From positions 205,797,813 to 205,861,812 of the forward strand of contig JAKGHH010000001.1 in the NCBI GenBank assembly GCA_022828595.1: a DNA stretch of 64,000 nucleotides. The letters are read 5' to 3'. The notes beneath the pieces are model-generated. The model worked only from the letters and a program-made list of their open reading frames with translations, did no database searches and had not been told where the DNA came from. The stretch is from Nelumbo lutea (Eukaryota > Streptophyta > Magnoliopsida > Proteales > Nelumbonaceae). How positions within the stretch are numbered: the stretch's first letter is position 1; every line of letters starts with the position of its first letter. Position numbers and translations under genes: made by a program. Below, piece by piece: positions 34,701 through 46,094 of the stretch.

Positions 34701-36880
34701 ACAAAAATACCCCTTTTAATATAATGGATTTTTATGGCTAAAATGGTCATTGCCTTATTTATATGACAAATAAAAGGTCATGGGTAAATGCAGTTACTCG
34801 GGTAAGTCTTTTTTGAAAAACATTTACCTGGATAAGTGCATTTATCAGGTAAGCAACTTAAGTGCATTTACTTGAGTAAATAACTTAAACGGGGCCTTAG
34901 TGTGGAGAATCTTAACATAATTAGAGGTGAGAAGGAAGAGAGTGGTATTGTGAATGGGGAGCACATTCTCGAGTTTTTGTTGACAATGGATCACTCTAAG
35001 GAGGTTATTAATCTAGTTCTGCACACTGTCTCAAATCTTGTGTTCATTTCATTGACACACATGTGGATCACATTCAAGATACGGTCACCAAGCACAATAT
35101 CGAGTTGGGGTCTGGGTCTCTTTAGTTCTTTTTGAAAATTTAAAGAATAATGGAGGGTAAAAAAAGTCTTTTACAGTGATAGGGTATATTTAATTCTAAA
35201 TATTTGAAAAACTAAGGGCATGTTTAAGTAAATTTAGGACAGAGAGACTCACATAAGCTTGCCAAGGAGTAAATGACAGCGCTGAACCTTGGTAGTGGAC
35301 TTCCACTTTCAAATGCCTTGGGCCTTCGGGCTAGCGCATGCAGGGCCGTTTCATTATGTCTATCTTTTGTGGTGGCTAAGCCTGGATAAACATGGAGAAG
35401 ATCCAAACCCTTATCTGGCCAGCAATCCACCCATCCCCCGAACCAGAAAGCGCAGAAGAGAAAAAGAAGGAAAAAAAACGAGAATTATATTCTATGATTG
35501 AGGAATAGTAAGAAGTTTGATCTAATATTCTTTCTTACCATAAAGATCAAGAGTGATTAGCGTAGTAAGAATTGTAGCCAAATCTGTCCTGGCATCTTTC
35601 TCGCCTGTTAAGTGTTCTTCATATTCAGCAAGAGTTGGATCAAAGAGATATATCACCATATCTCTATTCCGGTGCTTTCCCGCCTCGAGTATCGGTATAT
35701 AATCCTCCTTCTCACTTCGAATCCATGTTATACGTCTACACTCTTCCACCATTGCCTTTGCCATCAGTAGGTGTCCGCCTGACGCAGCAATATGAAGCAC
35801 AGTTTTGCCGTCTTTATTTTGAGGCTCCAGCAGATTATTTAGCGTTTCACTCTCTTTGATATAAGTCAACATGCATTTAACAATTTCTTCGTTTCCTGTT
35901 TTCGCGGCGATGTGAAGAGAAGTATCCCAATCGACGGTAAGTCTTGATGTCAGCAGATTAATCTGGTTAATAGAAGGATCCACAAACCGTTGAAAAAAGT
36001 CAAGCACTTCTTCCCATTTACCACTGCAAATAGCTTCGTATAAGGGCAGACACCAGCTGTAATTATTTCTCCAATACCTTCCTTGGTTTGGACCTGAAAA
36101 CGAAAGATGCATATAAATATAATTTCCAGGTATTCTTCAAACTGAAATGCGCTTTTCATGTTGCAGAGTTTTTAAAAGTTCAAGCTTAACAAAGCCAGCT
36201 GCTATGAAAATAAATTAATTCTTCAAACTAAAATAAAAAGTTCAATGAAGAAAGATTAACATAAAGACCTAACTTATAAAGACGGGAAAACAGACCATTG
36301 AGAATTAGCCAGGTCCGATCTTTGGCTCTAATACCATACTAAATTCTCAGAAAAGGCTACACAGTAATTGTACAGAACAAGTCCTAAATCAATTGAAACT
36401 ATATCCTAAACGGCTTTCACATATATATACATCTAATCTAGCTCGATAGATTTAGAAAACTCATCAGATGGACGACATTGCAGAAATTTAATAAATAACG
36501 TAAGAGAAAATCATTAATGAAGGGAATTAACCTATCCATCGTGACTTTATTCTTCCACCTTGATCATACATAGCAGCCAATTGAACCCAAGCAGCTCTGG
36601 GTGAGTCCAAGGCTTCAACATACGGATGAGCCCATGGTCCACACGATCCCTGAATTAGTTCTAGAGCCTCAGCGTCTTCTACTGCAAAATCTGCATCTTC
36701 TTCTGAACCACGTCCGGCACCAATAGATTGTCGCTGTGGTTCAGTTTGATCAAGCACGTTTTGTGGGTCAAACGTCAAACGGCCTTGCAAGTGAATCATC
36801 ATTTCCTCTCTCCACTCCTCGTAGTTTTCTTCACTTAGCATAACCATACGGTTTGCATTTGGTTCTGCAATAGCAGCCAT
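25742..36880 (-). CDS. ankyrin-repeat PGG-domain membrane protein with gag-like N-terminus
   Basis: Five exons on the minus strand join in one frame: 36880-36532, 36093-35539, 35414-35253, 28107-27494 and 26314-25742. All use GT/AG borders; the first three introns are phase 1 and the last is phase 0, giving about 750 residues. The exon 4 acceptor could instead be three bases later (28104). Residues 1-116 resemble the DUF4219/UBN2 gag region of copia elements (SEENYEEWREEMMIHLQGR, ALELIQGS, DSPRAAWVQLAAMYD). Residues 117-420 or so carry ankyrin repeats (TSLHIAAKTGNEEIVKCML, KTVLHIAASGGHLLMAK, ETALHALARR). A linker and more degenerate repeats in exon 4 (SIFHVAITHRQ, MLHFVGKW) lead to the PGG domain: WIRSTAKSCLIVATLIATVV, then VPGG at 625-628 and four predicted membrane spans to the end. 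Relatives include ACD6 and ITN1, plasma-membrane proteins of defence and salt responses. Intron 3 is 7.1 kb and holds several MITEs. No frame damage was found. Confidence 0.85.
28195..28347 (-). mobile_element. family A MITE, internally deleted, in ankyrin intron 3
   Basis: Only the two ends remain: TTTTTTTTGGAATTTGAGAG with aaagttggtcaa on the left, then a jump to tcttttaataatag and tatgattaaaatgatcat, ending in GGGTAAATAATTTTTCAAAA and tgagccc. The length is 153 bases against about 370-435 for full copies. It lies just upstream of exon 4. Confidence 0.7.
28870..29340. repeat. GAGCTCGAGTTCG-type dispersed repeat in ankyrin intron 3
   Basis: Runs of caagttcaagctcgagttcg on the left and tcgagctcaagcccaaac on the right are separated by AT-rich, tata-rich sequence. 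A related motif set is at 43930-44060. It is probably a decayed non-autonomous DNA element. Confidence 0.4.
30490..30665. repeat. AAAAGTACTTTT palindromic tandem repeat (locus 1)
   Basis: About a dozen degenerate units of ttttataaaagtactttta, each built on the self-complementary core AAAAGTACTTTT, lie in ankyrin intron 3. The same style of repeat occurs at 57170-57455. Confidence 0.6.
31843..32506 (-). repeat. possible solo LTR in ankyrin intron 3
   Basis: The borders are TGTAG and CTACA. On the minus strand there is a strong TATA box (CTTTATAAAAGGGGAG near 32030-32015) followed by a CT-rich leader containing TCTAGGGTTTC, as in LTR promoters. The upstream part has many TTCATCGCA-like motifs (32220-32430). 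I found no matching target duplication, so the call is tentative. Confidence 0.35.
32647..32942 (-). mobile_element. family A MITE, diverged, in ankyrin intron 3
   Basis: It shows tttttgattttgcggggagg, then a gattctcattgaccaaga block, a cagatttatatgggaacc block, gtcagcatttggatgag and tatggctaaaatggtcatta, and the end ataacttaccggaaaaag. The middle has small deletions and the TTA flanks are lost. Confidence 0.72.
34461..34896 (-). mobile_element. family A MITE, full length, in ankyrin intron 3
   Basis: The ends are GGAGAGTTCTTTTTCTGG and AACTTAAACGGGGCC, with an exact TTA duplication at 34458-34460 and 34897-34899. It includes a long G-rich tract at about 34484-34518. At 436 bases it is the longest and one of the best preserved copies. 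Confidence 0.85.
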
Positions 36881-37021
36881 CCTTGCTCTGTGTAGAGATG
36901 TTGTTTGGGGAACGCTTTAATTTCTGATGCCGTCCGTCAATAATAATAAAGCTGCAATCGTCGGAAAGACGAAAATGGCCGCTGCAACATATGATATACT
37001 TCGTACCCAGAACATAACTAG

Positions 37022-37060
37022 GTCTCTCTCTCTCTCTCTCTCTCTCATATATGTATATAC
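37022..37060 (-). promoter_or_regulatory. (GA)n tract and TATA-like sequence upstream of the ankyrin gene
   Basis: On the minus strand, TATATACATATATGA is followed directly by a GA dinucleotide run of about 24 bases, roughly 140-180 bases upstream of the ATG at 36880. GA/CT tracts are common in plant promoters and 5' leaders. The role is inferred from position only. Confidence 0.4.
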
Positions 37061-37529
37061 GCGCGCGGGGTACCTACAATGATAGAGGTGTTGTCTTGGT
37101 GCCAGCTAGACTACGATGTCAGCTTGTAGGTATGTACTCCACTCCAGGTATAAAATACCTACTAAATTCCTAATACAAAAAATTATATTTAGATTTCAGT
37201 ATAAAATTTTGTCTTCCTTGAGGAGGAATTAATATTGTAATTGCTGACTAAAGTTTCTGACAATAGCTGAAGCCACTTTCTCATGTTTACTTGTGGCAGA
37301 AAACTCTCCCTGATATTTCTTCCACAGTACCATCTACACTCCTTCCGTTATACTTCACCTCAGAAACATATAACAGAAAACATTGAAGAGAGGTGCAAAT
37401 GGTTTATTGTGTTGTTGATTCACATTTGATTTGTGTTTTAACACTGCCACATTTACACAGTAGGAGACTGAGTTGAATCAGACGAGTAATGTCCTCGTTT
37501 AATATTCTAACTAGTTTTCATGACTGAGT
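37061..37529. other. intergenic, upstream of the ankyrin gene
   Basis: No gene or recognised element is visible. The first part probably belongs to the promoter of the minus-strand ankyrin gene. Confidence 0.35.
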
Positions 37530-37690
37530 AGGGATCCGGTTCGTTGTAAAATCCTCCGGTTCGTTGTAAGATTAGACCGGTTCAATGTAAAATCCGCGGA
37601 ATCAATTGGTATAGACCGCCACGTCAGTTTTTAAAACCAATGTAGGCGGCGGTCACAAAGACCACCGGCTCAGACCATTTTTCTTGTAAT
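37530..37690. mobile_element. possible CACTA-type terminus
   Basis: It ends in atttttcttgtaat, the complement of TTACAAGAAAAAT, close to the CACTACAAGAAAAA terminus. Before it are repeated ccggttcgttgtaa units (37537, 37557, 37579) and gaccgcc/gaccaccgg motifs like those before 1254. No opposite end was found. Confidence 0.4.
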
Positions 37691-37756
37691 CAGCATCTGG
37701 GCAATTAGTGATGGCATAGACTCATATTTATTCCCAAGTCCTGCAATGATATAAAG

Positions 37757-38024
37757 CCCAGTTTGGTTTGTGGGAACAAGGAATTGGAATGGGTTATTTT
37801 AATTCCAACTGTTTGGATGAAGGAAATGGAAATCTCATTTTCATTTCTACTGGAATGGCATTCCCCAGTTTGAGGGAATAGCCATTCTCTACCCTTCCCT
37901 TGAGAATAAAATCTCATTCCTGTTGATTTTAATTCTCATTCTCATTTCTATCTGAACCAAACAGATAATGAGAATAAACCATTTTAATTTCCATTCTAAT
38001 TCTAACTGCAAACTAAACAGACCC
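37757..38024. mobile_element. MITE with GTTTGGTTT-type ends
   Basis: It begins cccagtttggtttgtg and ends gcaaactaaacagaccca, an imperfect inverted pair. The interior is rich in ggaatggg, attctcatt and aatgagaat variants. The length is about 268 bases. It is probably a non-autonomous DNA transposon; I could not fix the target duplication. Confidence 0.5.
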
Positions 38025-39263
38025 AATAACCAGATGTACCTTAAGGATCGACTGATTTAGAGACCATTGAGCTATAAGCAATGGACTTTACATGGTGAAT
38101 ATATATTGTTATAGATGAGTGAACACAACAATCGGTTTTTCAGATTTTCACCAAATACAGCTTTTGGAATTCCGAGGTGGGGCCCATCTCTAAATGTCAG
38201 AAGCCACGTCCCCAAGGCCTCCCAAATGGGGCACTTATTGGGAACTCTACTAAACCAATATACATGTTTACCAAAAAGATTACAACAATGGTAGTCCCTC
38301 CAATACAATCTTGTTGAGTGTTGACCTCGATACCATTAAGAATAAATAGTTATCTAATCTCAACTGACAATCGAGATGACAATTTTACTCATAAAACAAG
38401 AGCCCTGCCCCATTCATTTCCTGATCTTAAATGGGCACAGGGCGGGGACTTGCAAGGAAAATATTTTTGTCTTGAAGTGAGGATGAGGCAGGGACAAAGT
38501 TTGCATATAATTCTTCATACCACCTTAAATTTAATAATAAATTAGTAAAATATCTTTGAATTTCCTCTAAATTCCTAAAATCTTAAGATACCATAATTCC
38601 ATTTTTAAAATACCTTCAAATTCTCATGATTATATTTTTAAAATACCCTCAAATTAAATATATTTTTAGGTGATTGCTATAAGCTGAAAAAAATTTCAAG
38701 CCCCACCACTAGGGATGGGACGGTGACGGGGGTATTAAAGAATAAAAACTTAGGCTTTTAGATTGAACTGTCCTTGAAATTACCCACCTCTAAAATTAAA
38801 GTTAGAGGATAGAATATCTCTTGAACCTAGATGAGGAGTGAGAAAAAAGTGTATGAAGCGGCAAGGTGGATTCTCAATTGTCAACAAAAGAAGTTGAACA
38901 ATAATATAAGAGCATTGCTTTCAAGTATGATTTGAGAAGAGTCCATATGAGAAGCAAAAGAGAGGCCTTCGCAAAAATCTCTAGCTTAAGACACCGGGAG
39001 CATCATATATATGGAAGTAGCTAGCTTAATAGCTCTAGGATAGTCCAAATCCTCACCACCTTGTTGCTATTGGAATATTGTCAATCAACAATATTGTCTT
39101 TTCTAATAAATTCCATGTCATCGGCTCCAATCCTCACCACCTTGCTGTCCAATGCTCCAATTTGGTGTCTCTCCCTCTCCTCTTACAACCCAAACCTCCA
39201 TGGCAATTTGTGTTTAAAATATTTGCTTTACTCTGCCCCATACTCCATTGTTGATCAAATCAT
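38025..39263. other. intergenic, no gene seen
   Basis: AT-rich sequence with short unsupported open frames. A g-rich stretch near 38700-38740 (gggatgggacggtgacgggg) may be a fragment of a dispersed repeat. Confidence 0.35.
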
Positions 39264-39268
39264 CAAAC

Positions 39269-42200
39269 TGAAACAGTAAGAGTTCAAGTGAGGAAAAATA
39301 ACTTTCTGAATTGGTGATTTTTTTATGATTGTATGGAGTATTTATACTTGTTTACATTGAGATAACAAAGCATACAAGTGTCAGTGTACAGTAAGAGTTA
39401 TAATACAAATAAATTTGTGCACAAGGTACGAGAGTCATGCTTATCATCCCCCCCCAGGTTGATGGGAAGAGGAATTACAGTCAACTTGTGCTGAAGAGCA
39501 ATGAACCGAGGTGAAGTTAGAGGCTTTGTGAAAACATCAACAATCTGGTACTGTGAAGAGATGAATTGAACCAATAGAGCATGCTTAGAGACTTGCTATC
39601 TCTCACAAAGAGAGGTATACCCAGATTAGTAAATAGTGAGAGCAACCAAAGTTACTTGGTAGCAGTAGTGGCAATGCTACAGCACTCCGACTCAGAGCTG
39701 GAATGAGAGACTATAATTGCTTACAAGAAGACCAAGAGATGAGATTTGGACCATATATATATATATATAAAATCCACCATGAGAATACCTATCATTTGGG
39801 CAACCAGCCCAATTAGCATCAGAGAAAACTTGAAGACGTAGAGAGGTAGAGGGACAAAGTAGAAGTCCATAGTCCACAGTGGACTTGAGGTAGCGCAACA
39901 AACGCTTAACAGCAACCCAATGTTCTATGGTGGGAAAATGAAGGAATTCATAAATTTTGTTGACTGAATCAGCAATATCTTGGCGAGTCCTGATGAGATA
40001 TTGTAGAGCACCGATAATGCTACGAAATTCAACCGGATCAGCTAGAGGATCACCACTTGTTTTGCTAAGTTTACAACATGGAGGCATGGGAATAGAGACC
40101 GGATGGAAGATCATTTAAGCAAGTAAGTGATGTAAAAGACCAAGATCCATGATAGCAAAGACCATCACTAAGATGCTTGATGAGAGAGGTAATTGTAGAA
40201 GGTTGGGAACCCATAATGATGATGTCATCAATGTAGACAAGGGCAAGGAGGGTCTCGGTGGGTATGTGCTTAATAAATAGTGAGGAATCAGCCTTAGAGG
40301 AGTGAAAGCCAATGCTTAAGAGAAATGAACTTAACTTATGATACCATGCTCTAGGTGCTTGTTTAAGCCCATAAAGTGATTTACTGAAACAACAAACACA
40401 ATGTGGATATTGTGGGTGAGTAAAGCTAAGAGGTTGTTTTATATATATAGTGTTAGTGAGATCGCCATGGAGAAACGCATTTTGTATATCAAATTGCCTG
40501 AGATCCCATCCTTTTGAGAAAGCTAGAGAAAGAAGTACTCACACTGTTGTGGGTTTAACAACTGTGTTGAAGGTCTCTGAATAGTCAAGACCTACACGAT
40601 GAAACCCTTTAGATACAAGGAGTGCCTTGTGGCGTTCAATAGATCCATCTGTCCTGTATTTGGTTGTAAACCCATTTGCATCTTGTTAAGTTCATGTTGG
40701 GAGAAGGAGGCACTAATTACCAAGTATCATTGTGAAGCAATGTGGTTGTTGGCTTCAATAAAGCAAGAGGATTCAACAAAACTCATAGTCAATGGATGAG
40801 CAAAAGCCGAGAATGACTTGGGCTTGAAAACACCAGCCTTAGCTCGAGTGATCATAGGGTGAGCATTCACAGGTACAATAGGCATAGGCAAGGGAGGGGT
40901 AGAGGAATCGGCATTAACAGTGGATGGTGGCAATGGTACAATTGAGGATTCATCATGAGATGGTGGATGGGGAGCTATAGTGGACCCATGTGTTGAAGTG
41001 GCTTGCACAAGTGATCTTGTTGTAGTGAGTTTGAACAAGTAGGTGGGACCATAAGAGGCTGCAGATCGCAATTCTTCTGAGGCAATGACTGAACAATTGG
41101 AGGTGGCCCAGCACCTAAAGAAACAGGTCCTGATGGTTGGGATGATGCCAGACGTTCTGTCTTGTATGGATGAGTATTTTCATCAAATTGAACATGCCGA
41201 CTTATGAATACTCGTTGAGTGGATAAATGCATGCACTTGTAGCCTTTATATTCATCATAGTAGCCTAGAAAGAGACAAGGTGCCGAGCGAAACTCCAATT
41301 TGTTAGATGTATAAGGACAAAGCAATGGGAAGCACAAGCAGCCAAATGTTTTAAGCATGGAGTAATCAGGTAGCGATCCATGTAACATGGTCCATGGTGA
41401 CTGTATGTTAAGAATAGGTGTAGACAATCTGTTGGCAAGGAATACCGCTATATGAAAGGCTTCCCACCAAAACTCATGGAGAAGCGAGGAACGGTCTAAG
41501 TGTAAGGCCCATTTCCACCACTTGGCGATGGTGACTCTGAGTTGCACCATTTTGCTCTTGCGTATGCGGACAAGAAAGGCGCTGTTGAATGCCATAGTGG
41601 GAGAGAAGTGGTTTAAGCTTCTGATATTCACCTCCACCATCGGATTGCAAACATTTAATTGTGGTACCAAATTGATTTTCAACCAGTTTCTTGAATTGAA
41701 TAAAAATTGGAAGAGAACTATACTTGTTGAACATGGGATATATCCACTGATATTTACTGAATGCATTGATAAAAATAATGTAATACTTGAAACCATCGAT
41801 GGAGGTTACAGGTGTTGGTACCCATACATCAGTATAAATTAATTCAAGTGGACTACTAAAGGAAGAAGAGCTAGAGCTGAATGGTAATTTGCGAGCTTTG
41901 CATAAGGGACAAACATCACAAAAGGAAAGTAGCTTATTTGAAGAGAGAGGAAGATCAAAACGATGCGCAAGATGTTTAACGATCCTCGGAGAGGGATGAC
42001 CCAATTCGTCATGCCATTTATTGATGCTAGTACGTGCACTAAAGAGAGTTGCAGCATGTTCTTGAGGCAAACTAATTACTTCACTACAAGCGGGTGTCAC
42101 CTGCAACCTATAAATGCCATCCTCACTCAGACCTCGGATTAAGATTTGGTTGTTCTGTGAATCCTTCACCAAAAATTCATTAAGATGAAATTCAAAACAG

Positions 42201-43683
42201 CAACTGTTGTCCTTAGTAAACTTATGAACAGAGAGCAAGTTCTTGGCAATGTGAGGCACATGCAAAATGTCTCGTAAATGAAAGGAACGATTAGATGAAG
42301 AAAAAGAAGAAATCCTAGTGTGTAAAATATCTTGACCGGAACCATCCCCGATTTTGATTTGCTCAGGATCAGTATAATAAGAGTGCAGCTAAAGATTTGC
42401 AAGTTCGAAGGTCATGTGATGGTTGGCCCCTGAGTCTGGGTACCAACTATTGTCAAGAACTGGTGAAGAGGAAGATATATAAGCTGGTGGTGATTCAGGT
42501 TTGAAGTCCCTGATAAATTGTGCTTTGCATTTATATGCAGTGTGATTCATATTTTGGAAGATTTGGCTTTTAACGCCATGATACAGGTTGGGAATCCTAA
42601 GCTTAGAAGAATCACCGGGCTTGGATTTATCCTTGGCTGGATCAAATTTGCTGAGTGTTGGCTTCCATGTTGCCACATTGGCCTAAGGAGTAAATGATTC
42701 GAAGAGAGCTTTGGAGTGCTCCATCCGGATCTCATGGTTCAGAAGGGATGCTTGAATCTCCTCAAAGGTGTAATCATCTGCTTGTAGAAGAAGAGTGGTG
42801 ACCAAGGATTCATAATCAGGTCCCAATCCACTGAGAATAGATTGAATGAGTTCAACATCAGAAATATTTTCACCAATAACAGCAAGATTATCAGAAAACA
42901 TTCTTTCCCTTCCAATGTAATCAGCCATAAGAAGATTGCCTTTCTTAAGATGAGAAATTTTAAATTGTAAATGCATTATATGAGCTTGAGATTTTCCAGC
43001 AAACAAGTGATCGAGAGCATCCCACACACCCTTGGACATGGTGTGCCCAATAACCTAGGCTAAAACACCTTCAGTAAGAGAAGAAAATATCCAGTTGAGA
43101 AGCAGCTGGTCTTGTTGTTCTCAGGGTGCAAAATCTAGATTTAGAGTTTGAATAGAAGACTTCTCAGAGGAAAGAAACTTCTTTGGTGGTAGTGTAGAAT
43201 TATCCACATAACCTAGTTTCTTGAATCCTTTGAGAACGACAATAAAATGGGACCTCCATAGTAGAAAATTGGAATGTTCAAGTTTCACTGAGATCAAATG
43301 GCTCATAATAGGAAGAAGACTTAAGTTGATGACAACAAAGGTAGTGGACAAGTCAATAGTTTGAGGGTTTACTATTGACATGGCTGAAGAATTGTGGTGG
43401 ACGTCAGTCCTTTGAAGCTCTAATACCATGAAACAGTAAGAGTTTAAGCGAGGTAAAATAACTTTCTGAATTGATGATTTGTTTGACTGTACAGAGTATT
43501 TATACTTGTTTACATTGAGATAACAAAGCATACAGGTGTCATTGTACAATAAGAGTTATGATACAAATAAATTGGCTAAAAGCTTATCTCTATTGAGGTG
43601 CAGTTGAACTAGAGTTCTTCTCTGATACATTGCTTTACTCAAATGAAGTAGATGTGCACAAGGTACGAGAGTCATGCTTATCA
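39269..43683 (-). mobile_element. copia LTR retrotransposon, degenerate
   Basis: The element is 4415 bases with LTRs at 43429-43683 (5' on the minus strand, 255 bp) and 39269-39446 (3', 178 bp). The + strand begins TGAAACAG and ends TTATCA. An exact 5-bp duplication CAAAC flanks it at 39264-39268 and 43684-43688. The primer-binding site TGGTATTAGAGC follows the 5' LTR at 43428, and a polypurine run CCTGGGGGGGGGA abuts the 3' LTR. The 3' LTR lacks about 77 bases present in the 5' LTR. The internal coding order is gag, protease, integrase, reverse transcriptase, RNase H, which is the copia order. Confidence 0.93.
39692..43381 (-). pseudogene. copia gag-pol polyprotein, broken
   Basis: It starts near the ATG at 43381 (MSIVNPQTIDLSTTF). 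Gag (UBN2) is at about 43039-42683 with a worn zinc-knuckle region. The protease motif DSGANHHMT is at about 42440. The GAG-pre-integrase motif (HELGHPSPRI) and integrase (IYTDVW, QSDGGGEY, EQNGA) are in 42265-41474, then a frameshift and FWWEAFHIAVFLANRLSTP. Reverse transcriptase reads LNNAFLHGDLTNTIY, YGLKQAPRAWY and YIDDIIIMG across 40490-40215. RNase H shows FSDANWAGCPNDR at about 39820. Several frame changes and stops make it inactive. Confidence 0.88.
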
Positions 43684-43688
43684 CAAAC

Positions 43689-45902
43689 AAGATTTCTAGA
43701 AAGAGATGTTCACCTATGGGATTTATATTTAGTTGCAAGTTTCCCTTCTGTTTAGATTTAGCCTTTTTTTTTTTTGGTAGTTTTCTCCCAGTTCCCATTG
43801 TCCAAAAAACTACACATGGTGGTAGGTTTATGGTAGAATATACATGGAAGAGCAAGTTTTTGGAAAAAGAAAATACATCTGAGTAGGGATTGATTCAAGC
43901 CAAGGTGAACCAAATATCTATCTATTTGAGTTCAGCATGATAGAAAAACATGAGGTTTGAGTTTGAGCTCCAGCTCGAATCAAGTTAGAAACATCAACTC
44001 GAATTTGGCTCAACTCAAAAGTTCATATTTTCAAGCTCATCTTAGCTCAAGCTCAACAATGAACCAAAATTCATATAAAAAATAAAAAATTATACATATA
44101 AAAAATTAAAAATTATGCATATAAAGATTATACAAATTATACATATAAAAAATAGGGTAAATTGCTAAAACCTCCCCTAATGTTTTGGAGTTGCTGAAAC
44201 CTCTCATCAAGTTTGATAATTGTAATCACCTCCTCTTATGTTCCAAAATGACACCATTGGCGTGTTTGACATTCTAAAATTCCAAAACAAAAAATAGATG
44301 ACTTATAAGCAAGGCTTTAAGATATGACCATAAAACAACAGATACAGACATATTCACATTTGATATTTCCTATTATTTTAACTTTTTTAGTTACTTCCTC
44401 GTACAGTTATAGGAAATCTTCCCCATTCTATTGCTATAAATGAAATCTCTCTCTCTCTTGGATATAGGAAATGACATCATTGGCATGTTTGACATTCTAA
44501 AGTCCCAAAACAAACATTATAGTGAGGGCTTTAAAGTAGTACATATATGAGAATAAAAAAAAAAGTAATAGAAATAGGAGTATTCACTTTAAGATTCTCT
44601 AATATTTTATTTTTTTCTCTTATAACAAAGGGCATTCCTTATTTTATTCTATAAATGAAAATATGAAATAAACATATTCACATTTGAGATTTCTTAATAT
44701 TTTTAACTTAATTTTTCTTTCCAAAAGAATTTTTTTTTTAACTTTCTTGTTGCTCTCTCTTATACATAACGTGGGGACATTGATGTTATTAGACTCTAAT
44801 GGATGTTTAAAACCGTGTACGTAATTATACCTGATAAGGACACCAAAACTTTAGTATTATTGCTCTGCTTGTTAGATGATCTAAGATGATGAGCTAATTC
44901 TACTTTCTTCTGGAAAACTTTAAAACCTTTAGGCTGATTGCATTCATTAAAATATTCAGTTACTTCCCTCACAATGATAGAGAGTCTTTTCTCTAAAACC
45001 CATTTAGTGGCGGATTCACTCAAAGATACCGGCAGTGGAGGAGAATCAGTCGGAGCAGGATCTTATAATGTATCCTTGGATGAGTTCTTTGGGCATGGGG
45101 AGAGGAGTGGAGAGAGCCCCTTGTTAAGGTGCTTACCTGTTCACAAGTCGGTTTGGATTGGGCATTGTCTATCTATCAATACAATACATCAGGCCTAAGT
45201 CCAAAGCCTGGTCTGACCATTGGGCTTAGGTCTTGAGTTCAAGCCTTGCTCTCATATAAAGCCCGAAGCCCAAGTTCAAATTTGAAATTTGAAAATAGAA
45301 TTTTTTTATTCAACAAAAAAATGTTTTATTTATGTTAAAATCCCTCAAAACTCAAAAATAATAAAAGATTTTACAATTACTTGAAAAAAGAGAAGATGAA
45401 CAAAGAAAAAAAAATATTTTATATATATTATTATTAAATAAAATATGTTTTTTATTATATAATATATATTATTAAGTCAGGCTTGGGCTCGATCTAAGCT
45501 TTTTTGAGAAAGTCTAAGTACGACATGAGAAAAGGTCGAACCCAATGTTTTAAGGCTGAGTCCAAACCTGCGGGTCTAAAATCGTGTTCAAGTCTGACTT
45601 AAAACAGACCGGTCTATTGAACTACCCAACCCATGAACAGGTCTATTTAATAATTAATATGCGGTGTGAATGTTTTGGATTTGGATAGCCCGGTAGCTAT
45701 TTGGTTGCAGGCTGTCCCGGTGATTTTTGGTTGTATTTGGACGTGTGGGCCTGTGGGGGCTTTCTTGACTAGGCTTGATAAGTAGCGTGGTTTGTTCATA
45801 TTATATAACGTGTGGCCTGTGTCTTGATCTGCGTTGATTGCTTTCTTTTCTTTTTTACAATTTTTTATGGAAATATTTATGATTGAACGTGCCGTATGTT
45901 CT
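43689..45902. other. intergenic with fragments of dispersed repeats
   Basis: 43930-44060 carries gagttcagc, agctcgaatcaag and aagctcaagctcaac motifs as at 28870-29340. At 44156-44280 is the left part of an element starting GGGTAAATTGCTAAAACCTC, related to the MITE at 62622-63121. The motif ggc(a/g)tgtttgacattctaaa occurs twice (44261 and 44481), a diverged direct repeat. 45180-45650 holds ggcctaagtcc/gggcttgggctcg motifs. No gene is seen. Confidence 0.45.
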
Positions 45903-46094
45903 GAGAGCAAATCAGCCCACCACAAGATTGCCCCCGACAATGTCCCACAGTACATTCCTGCCATGTATTGGAAACATCTCTCGATGATGATATCAGAAAT
46001 GATGATGTTATCATCGGGAGATGTTCACAATACACGGCGAAGATGAGCTGTGAGACGTAATGGGGGGCAATCTGGTGGGGGTTGATTTGAACTC
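45903..46094. mobile_element. hairpin MITE (family B), copy 2
   Basis: The left arm GAGAGCAAATCAGCCCACCA then GATTGCCCCC, and the right arm whose complement is GAGTTCAAATCAACCCCCAC then GATTGCCCCCC, pair along almost the whole element. The centre is around gatgatgatatcagaaatgatgatgttatc. Flanks GTATGTTCT and GTATATTAT agree at six of nine positions, a possible decayed 9-bp duplication. It is homologous to 23561-23740. Confidence 0.72.

Noticed and set aside
39724..39915. Minus-strand frame overlapping the copia RNase H as an independent gene
   Set aside because: It is an alternate frame of the same RNase H segment.
44796..45023. Minus-strand 75-codon frame with a plausible amphipathic region
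   Set aside because: No recognised family, no splice or promoter context, and an overlapping frame on the other strand.
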